Under the pieces are notes generated by a model. It ran no database searches and was not told the DNA's origin. It worked only from the letters and a program-made list of their open reading frames with translations. From Desulfonauticus sp. (GTDB taxonomy: Bacteria; Desulfobacterota; Desulfovibrionia; Desulfovibrionales; Desulfonatronovibrionaceae): a stretch of DNA of 64,000 nucleotides. Every line of letters begins with the position of its first letter. The first letter of the stretch is position 1. The stretch spans positions 54,070 to 118,069 of the forward strand of contig JAUZRP010000011.1 in assembly GCA_030950395.1 (NCBI GenBank). The letters run 5' to 3'. A program made the translations under genes and the position numbers. Of the stretch, positions 27,998-38,312 are shown in pieces.

Positions 27998-29593
27998 CTA
28001 AATATTTAAAGACTTAAGTTCTTGTTTTCTGGATAACCACCAATCAAAAAGAACCTTAGAAACAAAAATGGCTGTAAACATAGATGCTAAAATGCCCAAA
28101 GTTAGAGTTACAGCAAACCCTTTAATAGGACCTGTTCCAAATTGATATAAAATAACGGCAGCGATAATAGTTGTAATATTAGCGTCTAAAATAGTTAAGG
28201 TTGCCCTAGAAAACCCTTCTTCTACTGCCTTTCTAGGAGTAACTCCCTGTCTTAATTCTTCTCTTATTCTCTCAAAAATAAGTACATTGGCATCTACAGC
28301 CATGCCTATAGTTAGAATAATACCTGCAATTCCTGGTAAAGTTAAAGTAGCACCAAAAATCGCCAAGCCTGCCATGATCAAAATCAAATTAAAAACAAGA
28401 GCAATGTCTGCAATAAGCCCTGCAATACCATAATAAACAAACATAAACAAAACAACCAGACCACCCCCCACGATAGCAGAAACTATGCCTTTTTGGATAG
28501 ACTCTTGACCCAGCGAAGGACCAACAGTCCTTTCTTCCAGAATCTTAACAGGTGCAGGAAGCGAACCAGCCCTCAAAACAATAGCTAAATCATGAGCCTC
28601 TTCTGTAGTAAAATGCCCAGTAATGCTGGCTCTACCACCTATAATCTTTTCCTGAATCACTGGAGCAGAATAAACTTTGCCATCCAGCACTATAGCCAGT
28701 CTTTTATTAACATTTTCCCCTGTAACTCTTTCAAAAATCTTAGCGCCTCGAGCATTAAAAGTCATAGAGATATAAGGTCTTCCAAAAGAATCAAAGGCAA
28801 CATTAGCATTGGTAATATACTCTCCCGTAAGCACAGGAGTATCTATCAACACTATTGGTTGCTTTATTTCTCTGCCGTCAGGAGTTTGCTTATAAAGATA
28901 ATACAGTTTCCTTCCCGGCGGCAAAATACCTTTTTTAGCTTTTGCCAAATCTACATTATCATCTACAAGCATAAATTCTAAATGAGCGGTTTTGCCAATA
29001 ACTTTTATAGCTCTTTCTGGATCACTCAAACCGGGTAATTGAACCTGTATTCTATTGCCCTGTTCTCTGCGAATATCTGGCTCTGCAACACCAAACTGAT
29101 CTATTCGGTTTCTGATAGTTTTAACTGCCTGATCTATAATTAACTTTATTTGTTTTTCTTTGTAATCTTTTTTAAAAGCAAGAACATATTTTACCTGATC
29201 ACCAACAGGTTCTTTTTGTAATATTTCCAACATGGGAAAGTATTTTTTTAACAACTTATCTAATTCTTGCACTTGAGAAGATTTTAATAACGTAAATGTT
29301 AACGTATCATTATTGATGTGAGGCTTTAAAATAAAAATATTTTTTTCTCTTGCAGTATCGCGAATATCCTCTCCTATCTGAGCCAGACTATTTTTAAGAG
29401 CTGTTTTAATATCCACGCCAAGAGTAAGATGCATACCTCCCTTAAGATCCAATCCTAAATTTATTTTATCATCTGGCAAAAACTTTCCCAACTTGGAATT
29501 TTTAATCTGAGGGATAGAAGGCAAAGTATAAATAAGTGCCATAAACAAGATAACAAAAACAATTACAAAACGCCAACGCAAGCTACTATTCAT
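27998..29593 (-). CDS. secD: Protein translocase subunit SecD
   Basis: 531 aa. An N-terminal membrane segment is followed by LGLDLKGGMHLTLGVD, a large periplasmic domain including RIQVQLPGLSDPERA, and six C-terminal helices with GMAVDANVLIFERIREELR. It forms the SecDF complex with the downstream SecF. It is separated from yajC by a terminator and a 270-bp spacer, so it may also have its own promoter. Confidence 0.97.
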   Translation of the reverse strand: MNSSLRWRFVIVFVILFMALIYTLPSIPQIKNSKLGKFLPDDKINLGLDLKGGMHLTLGVDIKTALKNSLAQIGEDIRDTAREKNIFILKPHINNDTLTFTLLKSSQVQELDKLLKKYFPMLEILQKEPVGDQVKYVLAFKKDYKEKQIKLIIDQAVKTIRNRIDQFGVAEPDIRREQGNRIQVQLPGLSDPERAIKVIGKTAHLEFMLVDDNVDLAKAKKGILPPGRKLYYLYKQTPDGREIKQPIVLIDTPVLTGEYITNANVAFDSFGRPYISMTFNARGAKIFERVTGENVNKRLAIVLDGKVYSAPVIQEKIIGGRASITGHFTTEEAHDLAIVLRAGSLPAPVKILEERTVGPSLGQESIQKGIVSAIVGGGLVVLFMFVYYGIAGLIADIALVFNLILIMAGLAIFGATLTLPGIAGIILTIGMAVDANVLIFERIREELRQGVTPRKAVEEGFSRATLTILDANITTIIAAVILYQFGTGPIKGFAVTLTLGILASMFTAIFVSKVLFDWWLSRKQELKSLNI

Positions 29594-29639
29594 ATCTAAA
29601 CCCCTTTACCAGTTAATTTGCCTTTTAAAACAGTCATTT

Positions 29640-29766
29640 TTCGCAAAATTTATAAATCTTAAATTCAAAAATTTTATATCAAGTTTAATAAAAAATTTTT
29701 TCAACAATTTTAACTAATTATAATTTGAAAATTTAGCCAAAAACACAAATTTTGACCTTTTGCAGC
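29640..29766 (+). repeat. Copy of the AACTGCAAAA-bounded intergenic element (partial)
   Basis: The right part, TTCAACAATTTTAACTAATT then TATAATTTGA and CCTTTTGCAG, aligns with the right half of the 51085 element. The left end is indistinct, so the start coordinate is approximate. Confidence 0.5.
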
Positions 29767-29811
29767 TAAATCATCAATTGATTTCTAAGAAATCAAAAAA
29801 AATATACAAAA

Positions 29812-29843
29812 AAAGGCCCGGTAATATAAACCAGGCCCTTTTA
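29812..29843 (-). terminator. Rho-independent terminator after yajC
   Basis: On the minus strand GGCCTGG pairs with CCGGGCC (one G-U pair) around TTTATATTA, followed by TTTTTTT. It lies 21 bp after the yajC stop and before secD. Confidence 0.85.
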
Positions 29844-29863
29844 TCTCAACTCTTTCACTTTGG

Positions 29864-30247
29864 CTACTTTTTTTCTTGTCCTTTTTTCCCAGATTTTTGT
29901 TTATTTGAGACAGATCTCTCTTTTTCCTGGTTCAAAACACTGGCAATATAACTCCTATTAACTTTCACCTGAACCTTATCAGCAACTTCAAGAGTAAGAA
30001 CATCTTCGTCTATATCAATAATACGTCCATACAATCCTCCTCCTGTCATCACTCTATCGCCCCTTTTTAAAGCGGCCAACATTTCTCTATGTTGTTTAGC
30101 TTTTTTTTGCTGGGGCCTAATCAACAAAAAATAAAAAATAGCAAACATTAAAATTAAAGGCAAAAAAGCCCCTATGGGATTAGGTTGTCCTCCCCCATTA
30201 GCTCCTCCTGCTTGACCCATTGCATAGGCGATACTCACCAAATCCAT
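29864..30247 (-). CDS. yajC: Preprotein translocase subunit YajC
   Basis: 127 aa. After a Gly/Asn-rich start there is one membrane segment (AFLPLILMFAIFYFLLIRPQQ) followed by QKKAKQHREMLAALKRGDRV and TGGGLYGRI, the YajC core. The C-terminus is extended and basic. YajC associates with SecDF. It lies upstream of secD as in many genomes, but a terminator hairpin intervenes. Confidence 0.95.
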   Translation of the reverse strand: MDLVSIAYAMGQAGGANGGGQPNPIGAFLPLILMFAIFYFLLIRPQQKKAKQHREMLAALKRGDRVMTGGGLYGRIIDIDEDVLTLEVADKVQVKVNRSYIASVLNQEKERSVSNKQKSGKKGQEKK

Positions 30248-30317
30248 AAAACCTCCTTGATATTTTCCTCTTACTTAATACATTCTCAAATACTTTTTAT
30301 TTGAAGTCAACTATTTT

Positions 30318-31577
30318 CTAGTCATCATAGTCTCCATCACCCACGTTTGTTCGCAAATTTTCCATCTGTTTAATCTTATCTAAGCTCCACAGAGAAGGAT
30401 CTTCTATCCTTGTAGCCTTTGGCCCAAGATCATAAGAACCCTTTTCTAAAATAATTTCTTTAGCAATATCAGCTGTATCTTTAGCGTAAAAAACGTTTAC
30501 CAACAAATCATAAACAAAATCTTCTACAGCTCTAGTCATTCTCTCTCGCACCTCTTTGGGCTCACTCAACATCTTGGTCTCAAAAGGTAAATTGAGCCAT
30601 TTGTAATTGCCAGGCTTCCAGCCTTTTTCTTTTGCATAGGCAACCATTTCGGCCCACAACTCTTCACTTACTCCCTTATCTTTTTCCTTTACCAGATTGC
30701 CCTGTTCGTCTAAAACCGCATTGCCGTATTCATCAACTTGTACACCCCAAGCTAACATCTGCAAGGCAGTAGCCACATTGGCTTTGGTGGTAGCAGTTTT
30801 GGTGGCAATCTCCCGCAATCTGTCTGAATTATTACCGGATGTGCCGTGCTGAGCCCCTGAAATTTTGTATGGCTCAAGGGCTGCATGAATTTTAGCTGTG
30901 AGATCTACTTGAATCCCAGCGTTACTATCCTGAATGCCGTGCGTTGTCCCATTATTTAAAGCTATCCAATCAGGAAAAATCTCATGCGCATTTAGACCTC
31001 TAATTAAAAACAAGGCCTCTTCAGGCGTAGACAAACCTTCTTTACCCTTAATCTCTCCTACCTCTGTCTCATAGCCTGCCCAGGACGGAACGTATTTAGA
31101 AAGCTCTATATTGGCCAACAAATTATCTACATCAGGCAAGTGAGAAGCATCTATAGCAATAGAAGTAATGCCAAAGTGAAAAAGAGAAGGTATTTGTTTT
31201 TTGGCCAATTCTATATCTTTTGCATTTTTTATGGTAAAATGATCCGCATGAATGGCAATAGGTACAGTAATGCCCAACTCATTAGCAACAGTATCCGCAT
31301 AGCGAGCCAAATTCCACATATTAATATGACAATAATTACTTTCAGATTTGGCAATTTCTAAAATAATAGCAGCATTGGCCTTTTGTGCAGCCAACAAAAC
31401 TCCTCTTAGTACGAAATAATTTCGACAATTAGCTGCAATAGTCATACACTTGCCTTTTTTCAGCATTGCCCGATCAATCACCTTACCACTGACTAATAAG
31501 GCCTTACTATTAGGAAAAAGTTTTTTAATATTTTCAGGCCTTCCAATTTCTAAAAGTTTTGCATAAGCATCACTCAT
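30318..31577 (-). CDS. fba: Class II fructose-bisphosphate aldolase (long form)
   Basis: 419 aa. Zinc-ligand and active-site blocks are visible: PIAIHADHF, GYETEVGEIKG, NNGTTHGIQ and SGAQHGTSGN. The length and C-terminal extension fit the long class II aldolase group rather than FbaA of enterobacteria. It cleaves fructose 1,6-bisphosphate in glycolysis or makes it in gluconeogenesis. It is 70 bp upstream of yajC. Confidence 0.88.
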   Translation of the reverse strand: MSDAYAKLLEIGRPENIKKLFPNSKALLVSGKVIDRAMLKKGKCMTIAANCRNYFVLRGVLLAAQKANAAIILEIAKSESNYCHINMWNLARYADTVANELGITVPIAIHADHFTIKNAKDIELAKKQIPSLFHFGITSIAIDASHLPDVDNLLANIELSKYVPSWAGYETEVGEIKGKEGLSTPEEALFLIRGLNAHEIFPDWIALNNGTTHGIQDSNAGIQVDLTAKIHAALEPYKISGAQHGTSGNNSDRLREIATKTATTKANVATALQMLAWGVQVDEYGNAVLDEQGNLVKEKDKGVSEELWAEMVAYAKEKGWKPGNYKWLNLPFETKMLSEPKEVRERMTRAVEDFVYDLLVNVFYAKDTADIAKEIILEKGSYDLGPKATRIEDPSLWSLDKIKQMENLRTNVGDGDYDD

Positions 31578-31863
31578 TATAGCCTCCTTTTGGTTAATGA
31601 ACTAAGCACTTATTTCTAAAAAAAGTGCCCCAAAAAATACCTTTTGGCAAGCAAAAGACAAAATTATTTTTAACCTTTACACTTAACCTCGAAAGACACA
31701 TACCTTAAAAAACCCTTCACAACAAAACCATCAAAACTAGCAATAATTCATACCCAAATCACCTTAGCCCAAAAATCTTATTTTGTATAGTTTTTATAGC
31801 TTATTAGGTGGTAAGAAACACTTGAAAAGAAATAAGAGAAGAAAGTTCTGATTTGTTTTAGGA

Positions 31864-31940
<77 letters not shown>

Positions 31941-31956
31941 CCAATTGAGAGAAATT

Positions 31957-31984
31957 ATTTTATATATTTTTTTAATTATGTCAA
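31957..31984 (-). promoter_or_regulatory. Sigma-70-type promoter of the initiator tRNA
   Basis: On the minus strand TTGACA is followed after 16 bases by TAAAAT. The predicted start is about 10 bases before the tRNA. Confidence 0.75.
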
Positions 31985-32177
31985 GAAAAATCTTACTTAA
32001 TTTCCGTGTATCACACCCTAATTGGTTGATAAAATAGATAGTAACCGTGGAGGCTTTGGTCATGTAGTAAAGCTAGATCGTAGGCTAAGTTTTTTTGAAG
32101 CTCCAAAATTTGCGCATTAAGCATTTAACCATTTTTATTTATGTTTTACTTATGCTAAAAAACTCATCAATCTCCCC

Positions 32178-33326
32178 TTAAAAAACTTCCAGCAACAAAT
32201 TGTCTGCGTGGATAACTTCTGAATAGAGGGCATCTTTTAACTTTATGCTAAGATCAGAGCTTTTTTGTCCTTTAATCTTTTCTACTTCTCTGGCTGAATA
32301 ATTACTTAACCCAACTCCTAACCACAGTCCATCTTCGGTAATTACTTTTACTAAAGCACCTTTTTCAAAATTTCCTTTTACCTGTTTAATGCCCACAGGC
32401 AAAAGACTTTTCCCTTTTTTTAGAGCCAGTCCAGCCCCTTTATCGATTATGATCTCACCTTCTGGATCTAGGTTATAAGCAAACCAGAATTTACGGCGGG
32501 CAATCTTTTTACCTTCAGGTAAAACCCAGGTGCCAATATCTTCTCCTTTAAACAGCTGTTCTAAAACAAAACGCTTTTTACCAGGTAAAATTACAGTAGG
32601 CACACCCAACTGAGCAGCCCGTTTGGCAGATAATAGCTTGCTATACATGCCGCCTGTGCCACACTCACTTTTACCTTCACAAACTTCTGTTAAATTTAAA
32701 GAAAATATATTATCTATGTATTCTATTTTAGCGGCTTCAGGATATTTTTTGGGATTTTTTTCAAACACTCCTTCTGCAGAAGTAAGATTAATAAGCAAAT
32801 CAGCCTCCACCAAATTTACAATACGCACAGCCAACTGATCGTTATCGCCAAATTTTAACTCCTGAACTGCTACTGTGTCGTTTTCATTTACTATAGGTAA
32901 AATTTTCCATTTAAATAATTGAAAAAAAGTATTTCTAGCATTTAAAAACCTTTCTCTATGCTTTAAATCATCTTTTGTTAGAAGCACCTGAGCGGTTATA
33001 GTGGAAAACCTGGCAAAGGTTTCGTCATATACGTGCATCAACCTACTTTGACCAATGGCCGAAATAGCCTGTTTGGCAGTAATTTTAAATCCTTCGTGGC
33101 CAGTTAAAGACAATGTCCTGGCTCCAGCAGCCATAGCTCCAGAACTAACCAATACTACTTCCCTTCCCTGAGAATGCAACCCAGCCAAATCGTCTGCCAA
33201 TCTGGTAATAACCTTTAAATCCAGTCCATTTTCTGTAGTTACCACTGCACTGCCAATCTTAACGACTATTCTTTTGGCCTTAGCAAGTATCTTTTTTTTA
33301 TAGGTCAAAAATTCTTCTCTGTTCAT
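32178..33326 (-). CDS. proB: Glutamate 5-kinase with C-terminal PUA domain
   Basis: 382 aa. The amino-acid-kinase domain begins RIVVKIGSAVVTTENG and includes VLVSSGAMAAGARTL, NENDTVAVQELKFGDND and GTGGMYSKLLSAK. The last 100 residues form a PUA domain (EGEIIIDKGAGLALKKGKSL). It phosphorylates glutamate in proline synthesis. It follows obgE by 34 bp, an order also seen in Desulfovibrio. Confidence 0.96.
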   Translation of the reverse strand: MNREEFLTYKKKILAKAKRIVVKIGSAVVTTENGLDLKVITRLADDLAGLHSQGREVVLVSSGAMAAGARTLSLTGHEGFKITAKQAISAIGQSRLMHVYDETFARFSTITAQVLLTKDDLKHRERFLNARNTFFQLFKWKILPIVNENDTVAVQELKFGDNDQLAVRIVNLVEADLLINLTSAEGVFEKNPKKYPEAAKIEYIDNIFSLNLTEVCEGKSECGTGGMYSKLLSAKRAAQLGVPTVILPGKKRFVLEQLFKGEDIGTWVLPEGKKIARRKFWFAYNLDPEGEIIIDKGAGLALKKGKSLLPVGIKQVKGNFEKGALVKVITEDGLWLGVGLSNYSAREVEKIKGQKSSDLSIKLKDALYSEVIHADNLLLEVF

Positions 33327-33360
33327 AGTACCTATGTGCCTATTAAAATGCTCTGACAGA

Positions 33361-34374
33361 TTAAGAAAGATAAAATTTGTCCCACATTTCTTTTAACAAT
33401 GTCTCCAGTCCATATTTTTTTAAAGCTGAAATTAAATAAATATCTTTACCTTTAACAGTATCTTTTAAAGTATTTAATTTGTCTTCTGGAAGCAAATCTA
33501 TTTTATTTAAAACTTTTATTTGGATCTTGCGACTTAATTCTTTATTAAAAAGAGCTAATTCTTCGTTAATCAAGGCAAAACCTTTTTCTATATTGTGAAA
33601 ATCAGCAATATTTATGTCTTCCACACTTAAAATATGAACTAAAAATTTTGTTCTCTCCACGTGTTTTAAAAACCTATGCCCCAATCCTTGTCCCAAATGC
33701 GCTCCTTCAATTAGTCCTGGAATATCGGCAATGACCATTTTATTACCTTTATCATCTGCAATCACTCCTAAGTTAGGGGTTAAGGTGGTAAAAGGATAAG
33801 GAGCAATCTTTGGTCTAGCAGCAGAAATAGCTGATAAAAAAGTTGATTTCCCAGCATTAGGCAGACCAAGCAAACCAACGTCAGCGATTAGTTTTAATTC
33901 TAGGCGTATTTTTTTTTCTTCTCCCAAAAGACCTGGTTGGGCATAACGAGGGGCCTGATTCGTAGGAGTTTTAAAATACATATTGCCCTTGCCACCTTTT
34001 CCTCCTCTGGCCACGCAAACTTTTAATCCATCCCGATTTAAGTCTGCCAACAAAATTTCTTGATTATTTTCTTCGTCTATTTCATAAATTAAGGTTCCTA
34101 CAGGCACTTTTATAATCAAATCCTTTCCTGCCCGCCCATCTCTTTGGCTACCCATACCAGGTTGGCCATTTTCTGCCTGATACACTCTTTTTAAACGAAA
34201 ATCGTATAACGTTAACAAATTATTGCTAGCTACAAAATAAACACTCCCCCCCTTACCTCCACTTCCACCATCTGGACCACCCTTAGGAATAAATTTTTCC
34301 CGTCTAAAAGAGACACAACCTCGTCCCCCTTTACCAGCTCTAACTAAAATTGTAGCTTCGTCTATAAAACGCAT
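33361..34374 (-). CDS. obgE: Obg family GTPase
   Basis: 337 aa. The Gly-rich Obg fold (GGSGGKGGSVYF, VPVGTLIYE) is followed by the G domain with LLGLPNAGKSTFLSA, FTTLTPNLGV, DIPGLIEGAHLGQGLGHRFL and NKIDLLP. It lacks the C-terminal OCT domain, as is usual. It takes part in 50S assembly and stress response. In this operon it is separated from rpmA by typA. Confidence 0.97.
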   Translation of the reverse strand: MRFIDEATILVRAGKGGRGCVSFRREKFIPKGGPDGGSGGKGGSVYFVASNNLLTLYDFRLKRVYQAENGQPGMGSQRDGRAGKDLIIKVPVGTLIYEIDEENNQEILLADLNRDGLKVCVARGGKGGKGNMYFKTPTNQAPRYAQPGLLGEEKKIRLELKLIADVGLLGLPNAGKSTFLSAISAARPKIAPYPFTTLTPNLGVIADDKGNKMVIADIPGLIEGAHLGQGLGHRFLKHVERTKFLVHILSVEDINIADFHNIEKGFALINEELALFNKELSRKIQIKVLNKIDLLPEDKLNTLKDTVKGKDIYLISALKKYGLETLLKEMWDKFYLS

Positions 34375-34422
34375 CCCTATGTCCCGATATACAGAATTTA
34401 TGAACCTGATTTCGCCTAATTA

Positions 34423-36261
34423 TTATTGTTTTTGTTTTTTGGCTTTAGAGGCAAGGGCGTGCCTTTTTTGAGCGGAAAGCACTATTTTTCTCAATCTCAC
34501 ACTTTTTGGAGTTACTTCTACCATCTCATCATCTTTTATAAAATGTAAAGCCTTTTCCACAGTCAGAGGTAAAACAGGGGTCAAAACCACGGCATCATCT
34601 TTACCAGCCGCGCGTAAATTAGTTAATTTTTTGGACTTACAAGGATTAACGTCTATATCATTTGCCCTATTATGTTCGCCAATAATCATTCCTTCATAGA
34701 CCTTATCCCCGGGTTTAATAAATAATTGCCCTCTTGGTTCTAAATTAAACAAGGCATAAGCCACAGCTTCTCCTTGACGATCAGAAACCAAGGCGCCAGT
34801 AAATCTAGAAGGAATCTCTCCAGCATAAGGTCCATAACCTTCAAACAAAGAATGCATAAGACCTGTGCCTTTGGTATCTGTTAAAAATTCGTCTCTATAC
34901 CCAATCAACCCTCTAGCAGGAATAATAAACTCTAACCTCACCCTACCCTTACCATTATTAACTAAATTTTGCATTTTTCCTTTGCGCAAAGAAAGCTTTT
35001 CGGTAACTACTCCCATAAAAATCTCTTCACAATCTACAAATACTCTTTCCATAGGCTCCAACAATTGACCGCCTTCTTGTTTAAAAATAACTTTTGGCCT
35101 ACCCACACACAGTTCAAATCCTTCTCTGCGCATTGTTTCTACCAAAACTGCCAGTTGAAATTCGCCTCTACCTTTTACTAAAAACGCATCTTTATTTTCT
35201 GTTTCCTCCACTTCAATAGCAACATTTAGCAAAGTCTCTTTAAAAAGTCTTTCTCTAATTTTTCGAGACTGAACATATTTGCCTTCCTGACCAGCAAAAG
35301 GAGAAGTATTAATAGAAAAAAGCATAGATACTGTTGGTTCATCTACTTTAATTCTGGGCAAAGAGATAGGTCTGGCCTGAGTGGCAATAGTGTCACCGAT
35401 TCTTACGTCCTCCAATCCAGAAATTACAACAATGTCTCCTGGTTCAACGTTTTCTACTTCTACAAAATCCATGCCTTCATAGACCTGTAACTTAGAAATT
35501 TTTAAGGTCTGCGTCCGATTTTGTCCAATACATACCAGAGTTTCATTGGATTTCACCCTGCCATTAAAAACTTTACCAATAGCTAGCCTACCCAAATAGT
35601 CAGAATAGCCAAGATCTGAAACAAGCATCTGAAAAGGAGCATTTGGATCATAAGCTGGACCAGGAATATGCTCTAAAATAGTATCAAACAATAAAGATAA
35701 ATCACCATCGGGATCATTTAGATCTTTTTTGGCCACTCCAATTTTACCAATAGTGTATAATACAGGGCACTCCAATTGATCTTCTGTAGCGTCTAAATCT
35801 ATTAAAAGATCATACACTTCATCTAAAACCTCTGTTGCTCTGGCATCGCTACGATCAATTTTATTGATACAGACAATTAAAGCCAAGCCTGCTTGTAAAG
35901 CCTTTTGCAACACAAATCTAGTTTGAGGAAGTGGCCCTTCAGAAGCATCCACCAACAAAATTGCTCCATCAACCATAGACAAGGCTCGCTCCACTTCTCC
36001 CCCAAAATCAGCATGGCCAGGTGTATCAAGAATGTTTATTTTTACGTCTTTATAAAACATAGAGCAATTTTTAGCAGCAATAGTAATGCCCCTTTCCCTT
36101 TCTAGCTCCAGAGAATCCATCACCCTATCTAACTCCTGACTCTCCCTAAATAAACCACTTTGTTTTAACATACTGTCCACCAAAGTGGTTTTGCCGTGAT
36201 CAACGTGAGCAATAATGGCAATGTTTCTAATTTGCGAATTTATTTGTTCTTTTTTAGTCAC
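34423..36261 (-). CDS. typA: Ribosome-associated GTPase TypA/BipA
   Basis: 612 aa. The G domain has [43 protein letters not shown] and INKIDR. Domains II, III and V follow, and the BipA-specific C-terminal domain includes [14 protein letters not shown]. It has a role in 50S assembly and stress adaptation. The gene sits between rplU-rpmA and obgE, which are usually adjacent. Confidence 0.97.
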   Translation of the reverse strand: MTKKEQINSQIRNIAIIAHVDHGKTTLVDSMLKQSGLFRESQELDRVMDSLELERERGITIAAKNCSMFYKDVKINILDTPGHADFGGEVERALSMVDGAILLVDASEGPLPQTRFVLQKALQAGLALIVCINKIDRSDARATEVLDEVYDLLIDLDATEDQLECPVLYTIGKIGVAKKDLNDPDGDLSLLFDTILEHIPGPAYDPNAPFQMLVSDLGYSDYLGRLAIGKVFNGRVKSNETLVCIGQNRTQTLKISKLQVYEGMDFVEVENVEPGDIVVISGLEDVRIGDTIATQARPISLPRIKVDEPTVSMLFSINTSPFAGQEGKYVQSRKIRERLFKETLLNVAIEVEETENKDAFLVKGRGEFQLAVLVETMRREGFELCVGRPKVIFKQEGGQLLEPMERVFVDCEEIFMGVVTEKLSLRKGKMQNLVNNGKGRVRLEFIIPARGLIGYRDEFLTDTKGTGLMHSLFEGYGPYAGEIPSRFTGALVSDRQGEAVAYALFNLEPRGQLFIKPGDKVYEGMIIGEHNRANDIDVNPCKSKKLTNLRAAGKDDAVVLTPVLPLTVEKALHFIKDDEMVEVTPKSVRLRKIVLSAQKRHALASKAKKQKQ

Positions 36262-36285
36262 AATCTTTATCTCCTAAAAAATAAA

Positions 36286-36309
36286 AAAGCCCCTTTTGCA
36301 AGGAGCTTT
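36286..36309 (-). terminator. Rho-independent terminator after rplU-rpmA
   Basis: On the minus strand AGCTCCTT pairs with AAGGGGCT (one G-U pair) around a GCAA tetraloop, followed by TTTTTT. It lies about 170 bp after rpmA and just before typA, so typA probably has its own promoter. Confidence 0.85.
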
Positions 36310-36479
36310 TCAACTAAAACAACATAAAACTTTATTGAACCTGCCTTACCAAAACATCTACACAAAATTTAAACTTTTACCCTGATCCTAAAACCACCCT
36401 ACCCCGTTAATCAGTTAAAAGCTAACCATTGACAATGCTTGCTTCAGACAAAACAAAGCCACACGTCTTACTAAAAAAA

Positions 36480-36743
36480 CTAAGCAGGTACCACACTAAC
36501 TCTTGTTTTAACTTTATTATTCCTTTTATATTTTTCAAACTTAACAATACCATCAATTAGGGCAAATAACGTATAATCTTTGCCCAAACCAACGTTTTCG
36601 CCGGGATGAATTTTGGTGCCCAACTGACGCACCAAAATATTTCCAGCTCTAACTTTTTGACCTGAAAACCTCTTCACTCCCCTTCTTTTGCCAATACTGT
36701 CTCTTCCGTTTCTAGTACTACCACCAGCTTTTTTATGAGCCAT
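36480..36743 (-). CDS. rpmA: 50S ribosomal protein L27
   Basis: 87 aa. [20 protein letters not shown] and the [20 protein letters not shown] block are diagnostic. No N-terminal propeptide of the Firmicute type is present. It follows rplU after 13 bp. Confidence 0.98.
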   Translation of the reverse strand: MAHKKAGGSTRNGRDSIGKRRGVKRFSGQKVRAGNILVRQLGTKIHPGENVGLGKDYTLFALIDGIVKFEKYKRNNKVKTRVSVVPA

Positions 36744-36756
36744 TACAAAAACCTCC

Positions 36757-37068
36757 TTAGGCCTGAATCTCTTTTACTTTTAACGTGGTAAACCACTGCC
36801 TATGGCCTTGTTTTTTTCGATAGCCTTTTCTTCTCTTCTTTTTAAACACAACAATTTTTTTATCCCTACCATGCCCCAACACTTCACAAACTACTTTTGC
36901 TCCTTCCACATAAGGAGTACCGATCTTTACCTCACTACCTTCACCCACAACTAATACGTTATCCAAAACAAATTCTTGACCATCTTCCACATCTAATTTT
37001 TCAACCTTCACTGTTAGTCCTTCCTGGACACGATATTGCTTACCACCTGTTTCTACTATCGCAAACAT
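36757..37068 (-). CDS. rplU: 50S ribosomal protein L21
   Basis: 103 aa. It opens [17 protein letters not shown] and ends with the [16 protein letters not shown] motif and FTTLKVKEI, the L21 signature. It is the first gene of the L21-L27 pair. Confidence 0.98.
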   Translation of the reverse strand: MFAIVETGGKQYRVQEGLTVKVEKLDVEDGQEFVLDNVLVVGEGSEVKIGTPYVEGAKVVCEVLGHGRDKKIVVFKKKRRKGYRKKQGHRQWFTTLKVKEIQA

Positions 37069-37218
37069 AACTTTAACCTCCCAAAAAATGAAACAGCATC
37101 TATATCCTACTTATCCGTAACTAGTCAAGATTTTTTCTAACTTCTATATTTAATTTTCCAACTTTACAAATAATTTCAAAAATCTAGTCCTGGCATAAAA
37201 AGCTCTTGTAGTTGAAAA

Positions 37219-37443
37219 TTAAATAGATAGTTTGGTTTTAATACTCTGTACAGGCCTCAATCCAAGAAAATGAAAATCCTCCTCCAATCCTCTACTCCTA
37301 TCCCAGCTACCTTTATTCACGCTCACCCTTTTACCAGCATAACACGTAAACCCATCGTTGGACCAATTATACGGAGAATCAGCAAAAATTAAATCTATAC
37401 TTTCCTCAGGCAATTTACTTAAAACCTCTAAAACATCTCCCAA
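37219..37443 (-). pseudogene. N-terminal remnant of an adenine/cytosine DNA methyltransferase
   Basis: The 74-codon ORF starts at a TTG; in-frame sequence before it reads NEIILYLGDVLEVL, matching the start of DNA methylases. The catalytic motif IV appears as FADSPYNWSNDGF (usually DPPYN), followed by GKRVSVNKGSWDRSRGLEED. The reading frame then collapses and the rest of the enzyme is missing. It lies between rplU and comF and is probably a dead fragment. Confidence 0.75.
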
Positions 37444-37499
37444 GTAAAGAATAATTTCATTTTATATGCACCCTAAAAAATCATCAACTCCTCAAAAAC

Positions 37500-38306
37500 T
37501 CAACTAATCGCTCTAGCCAAAACCAGCACTTCAATATGTCTAACTCCGTGTTGCAGCAAGACTTTCGTTATTTCCCTACAAGTTGAACCTGTGGTAAAAA
37601 TATCATCCAACACTAAAACCTTTTGACCTGTCAATAGGCTCTTTTGTTTTGCTTCGAACGCTCCTTTTAAATTACGCTGTCTCTCTTTTTTATTTAATAT
37701 GCGCTGGGGCTTGGTATCTTTTCTTTTTACTAAACAATTATGTTTAACTTTTGTCCCCAAACGCTTGGCCAAGGACTTGGCCAATTCTAGGCTTTGATTA
37801 AAACCTCTTTTTCTTAATTCTGTTCTAGACATAGGGACAGGAAGAATAAGATCAGGATAGACAAATTTTTGCTCCCAAAAAGTTCTTTCTAAAAGATCTG
37901 TAAAGTAACCTAAATAAGAAAAATCCCCTTTAAATTTAAATTCGTATAAAATTTGCTGAAATTTTCCCTTTAACACACAACCAAATCCAAAATTATGCCA
38001 AGATGGCGGGGTAATTTGACAATCCAGACAAAGATGAACACTAGGCAAGTAATAGACCTTACCGCACAGGGCACAATACCCCCTGGCTTCCAAGTTAGAG
38101 AATTCTCTTGCACAAGAAAGGCAAAAATAACCTTCCACATTAGGAATACCACACAATAAACAACGATTTTGAAAAAATTTGGCCCAAAAGTTTAATTGCC
38201 TTAAATACAATTTTGACACGCTGGTCAGTTGGGTCAAAAATTCAATAAAATCTTTTTTGATAAATAATTTTAAGTGGTTATTAACTTCTTTTGTTTCTTT
38301 TAGCAA
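37500..38306 (-). CDS. comF: ComF family phosphoribosyltransferase-like protein
   Basis: 268 aa. An N-terminal zinc-finger region (CLLCGIPNVEGYFCLSCARE, CALCGKV, CLDC) is followed by a PRTase domain with PVPMSRTELRKRGFNQSLELA and VLVLDDIFTTGSTC. ComFC proteins help natural transformation in some bacteria; the function here is inferred. It starts 6 bp after the flavoprotein gene. Confidence 0.88.
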   Translation of the reverse strand: MLKETKEVNNHLKLFIKKDFIEFLTQLTSVSKLYLRQLNFWAKFFQNRCLLCGIPNVEGYFCLSCAREFSNLEARGYCALCGKVYYLPSVHLCLDCQITPPSWHNFGFGCVLKGKFQQILYEFKFKGDFSYLGYFTDLLERTFWEQKFVYPDLILPVPMSRTELRKRGFNQSLELAKSLAKRLGTKVKHNCLVKRKDTKPQRILNKKERQRNLKGAFEAKQKSLLTGQKVLVLDDIFTTGSTCREITKVLLQHGVRHIEVLVLARAIS

Positions 38307-38312
38307 AGTTTC

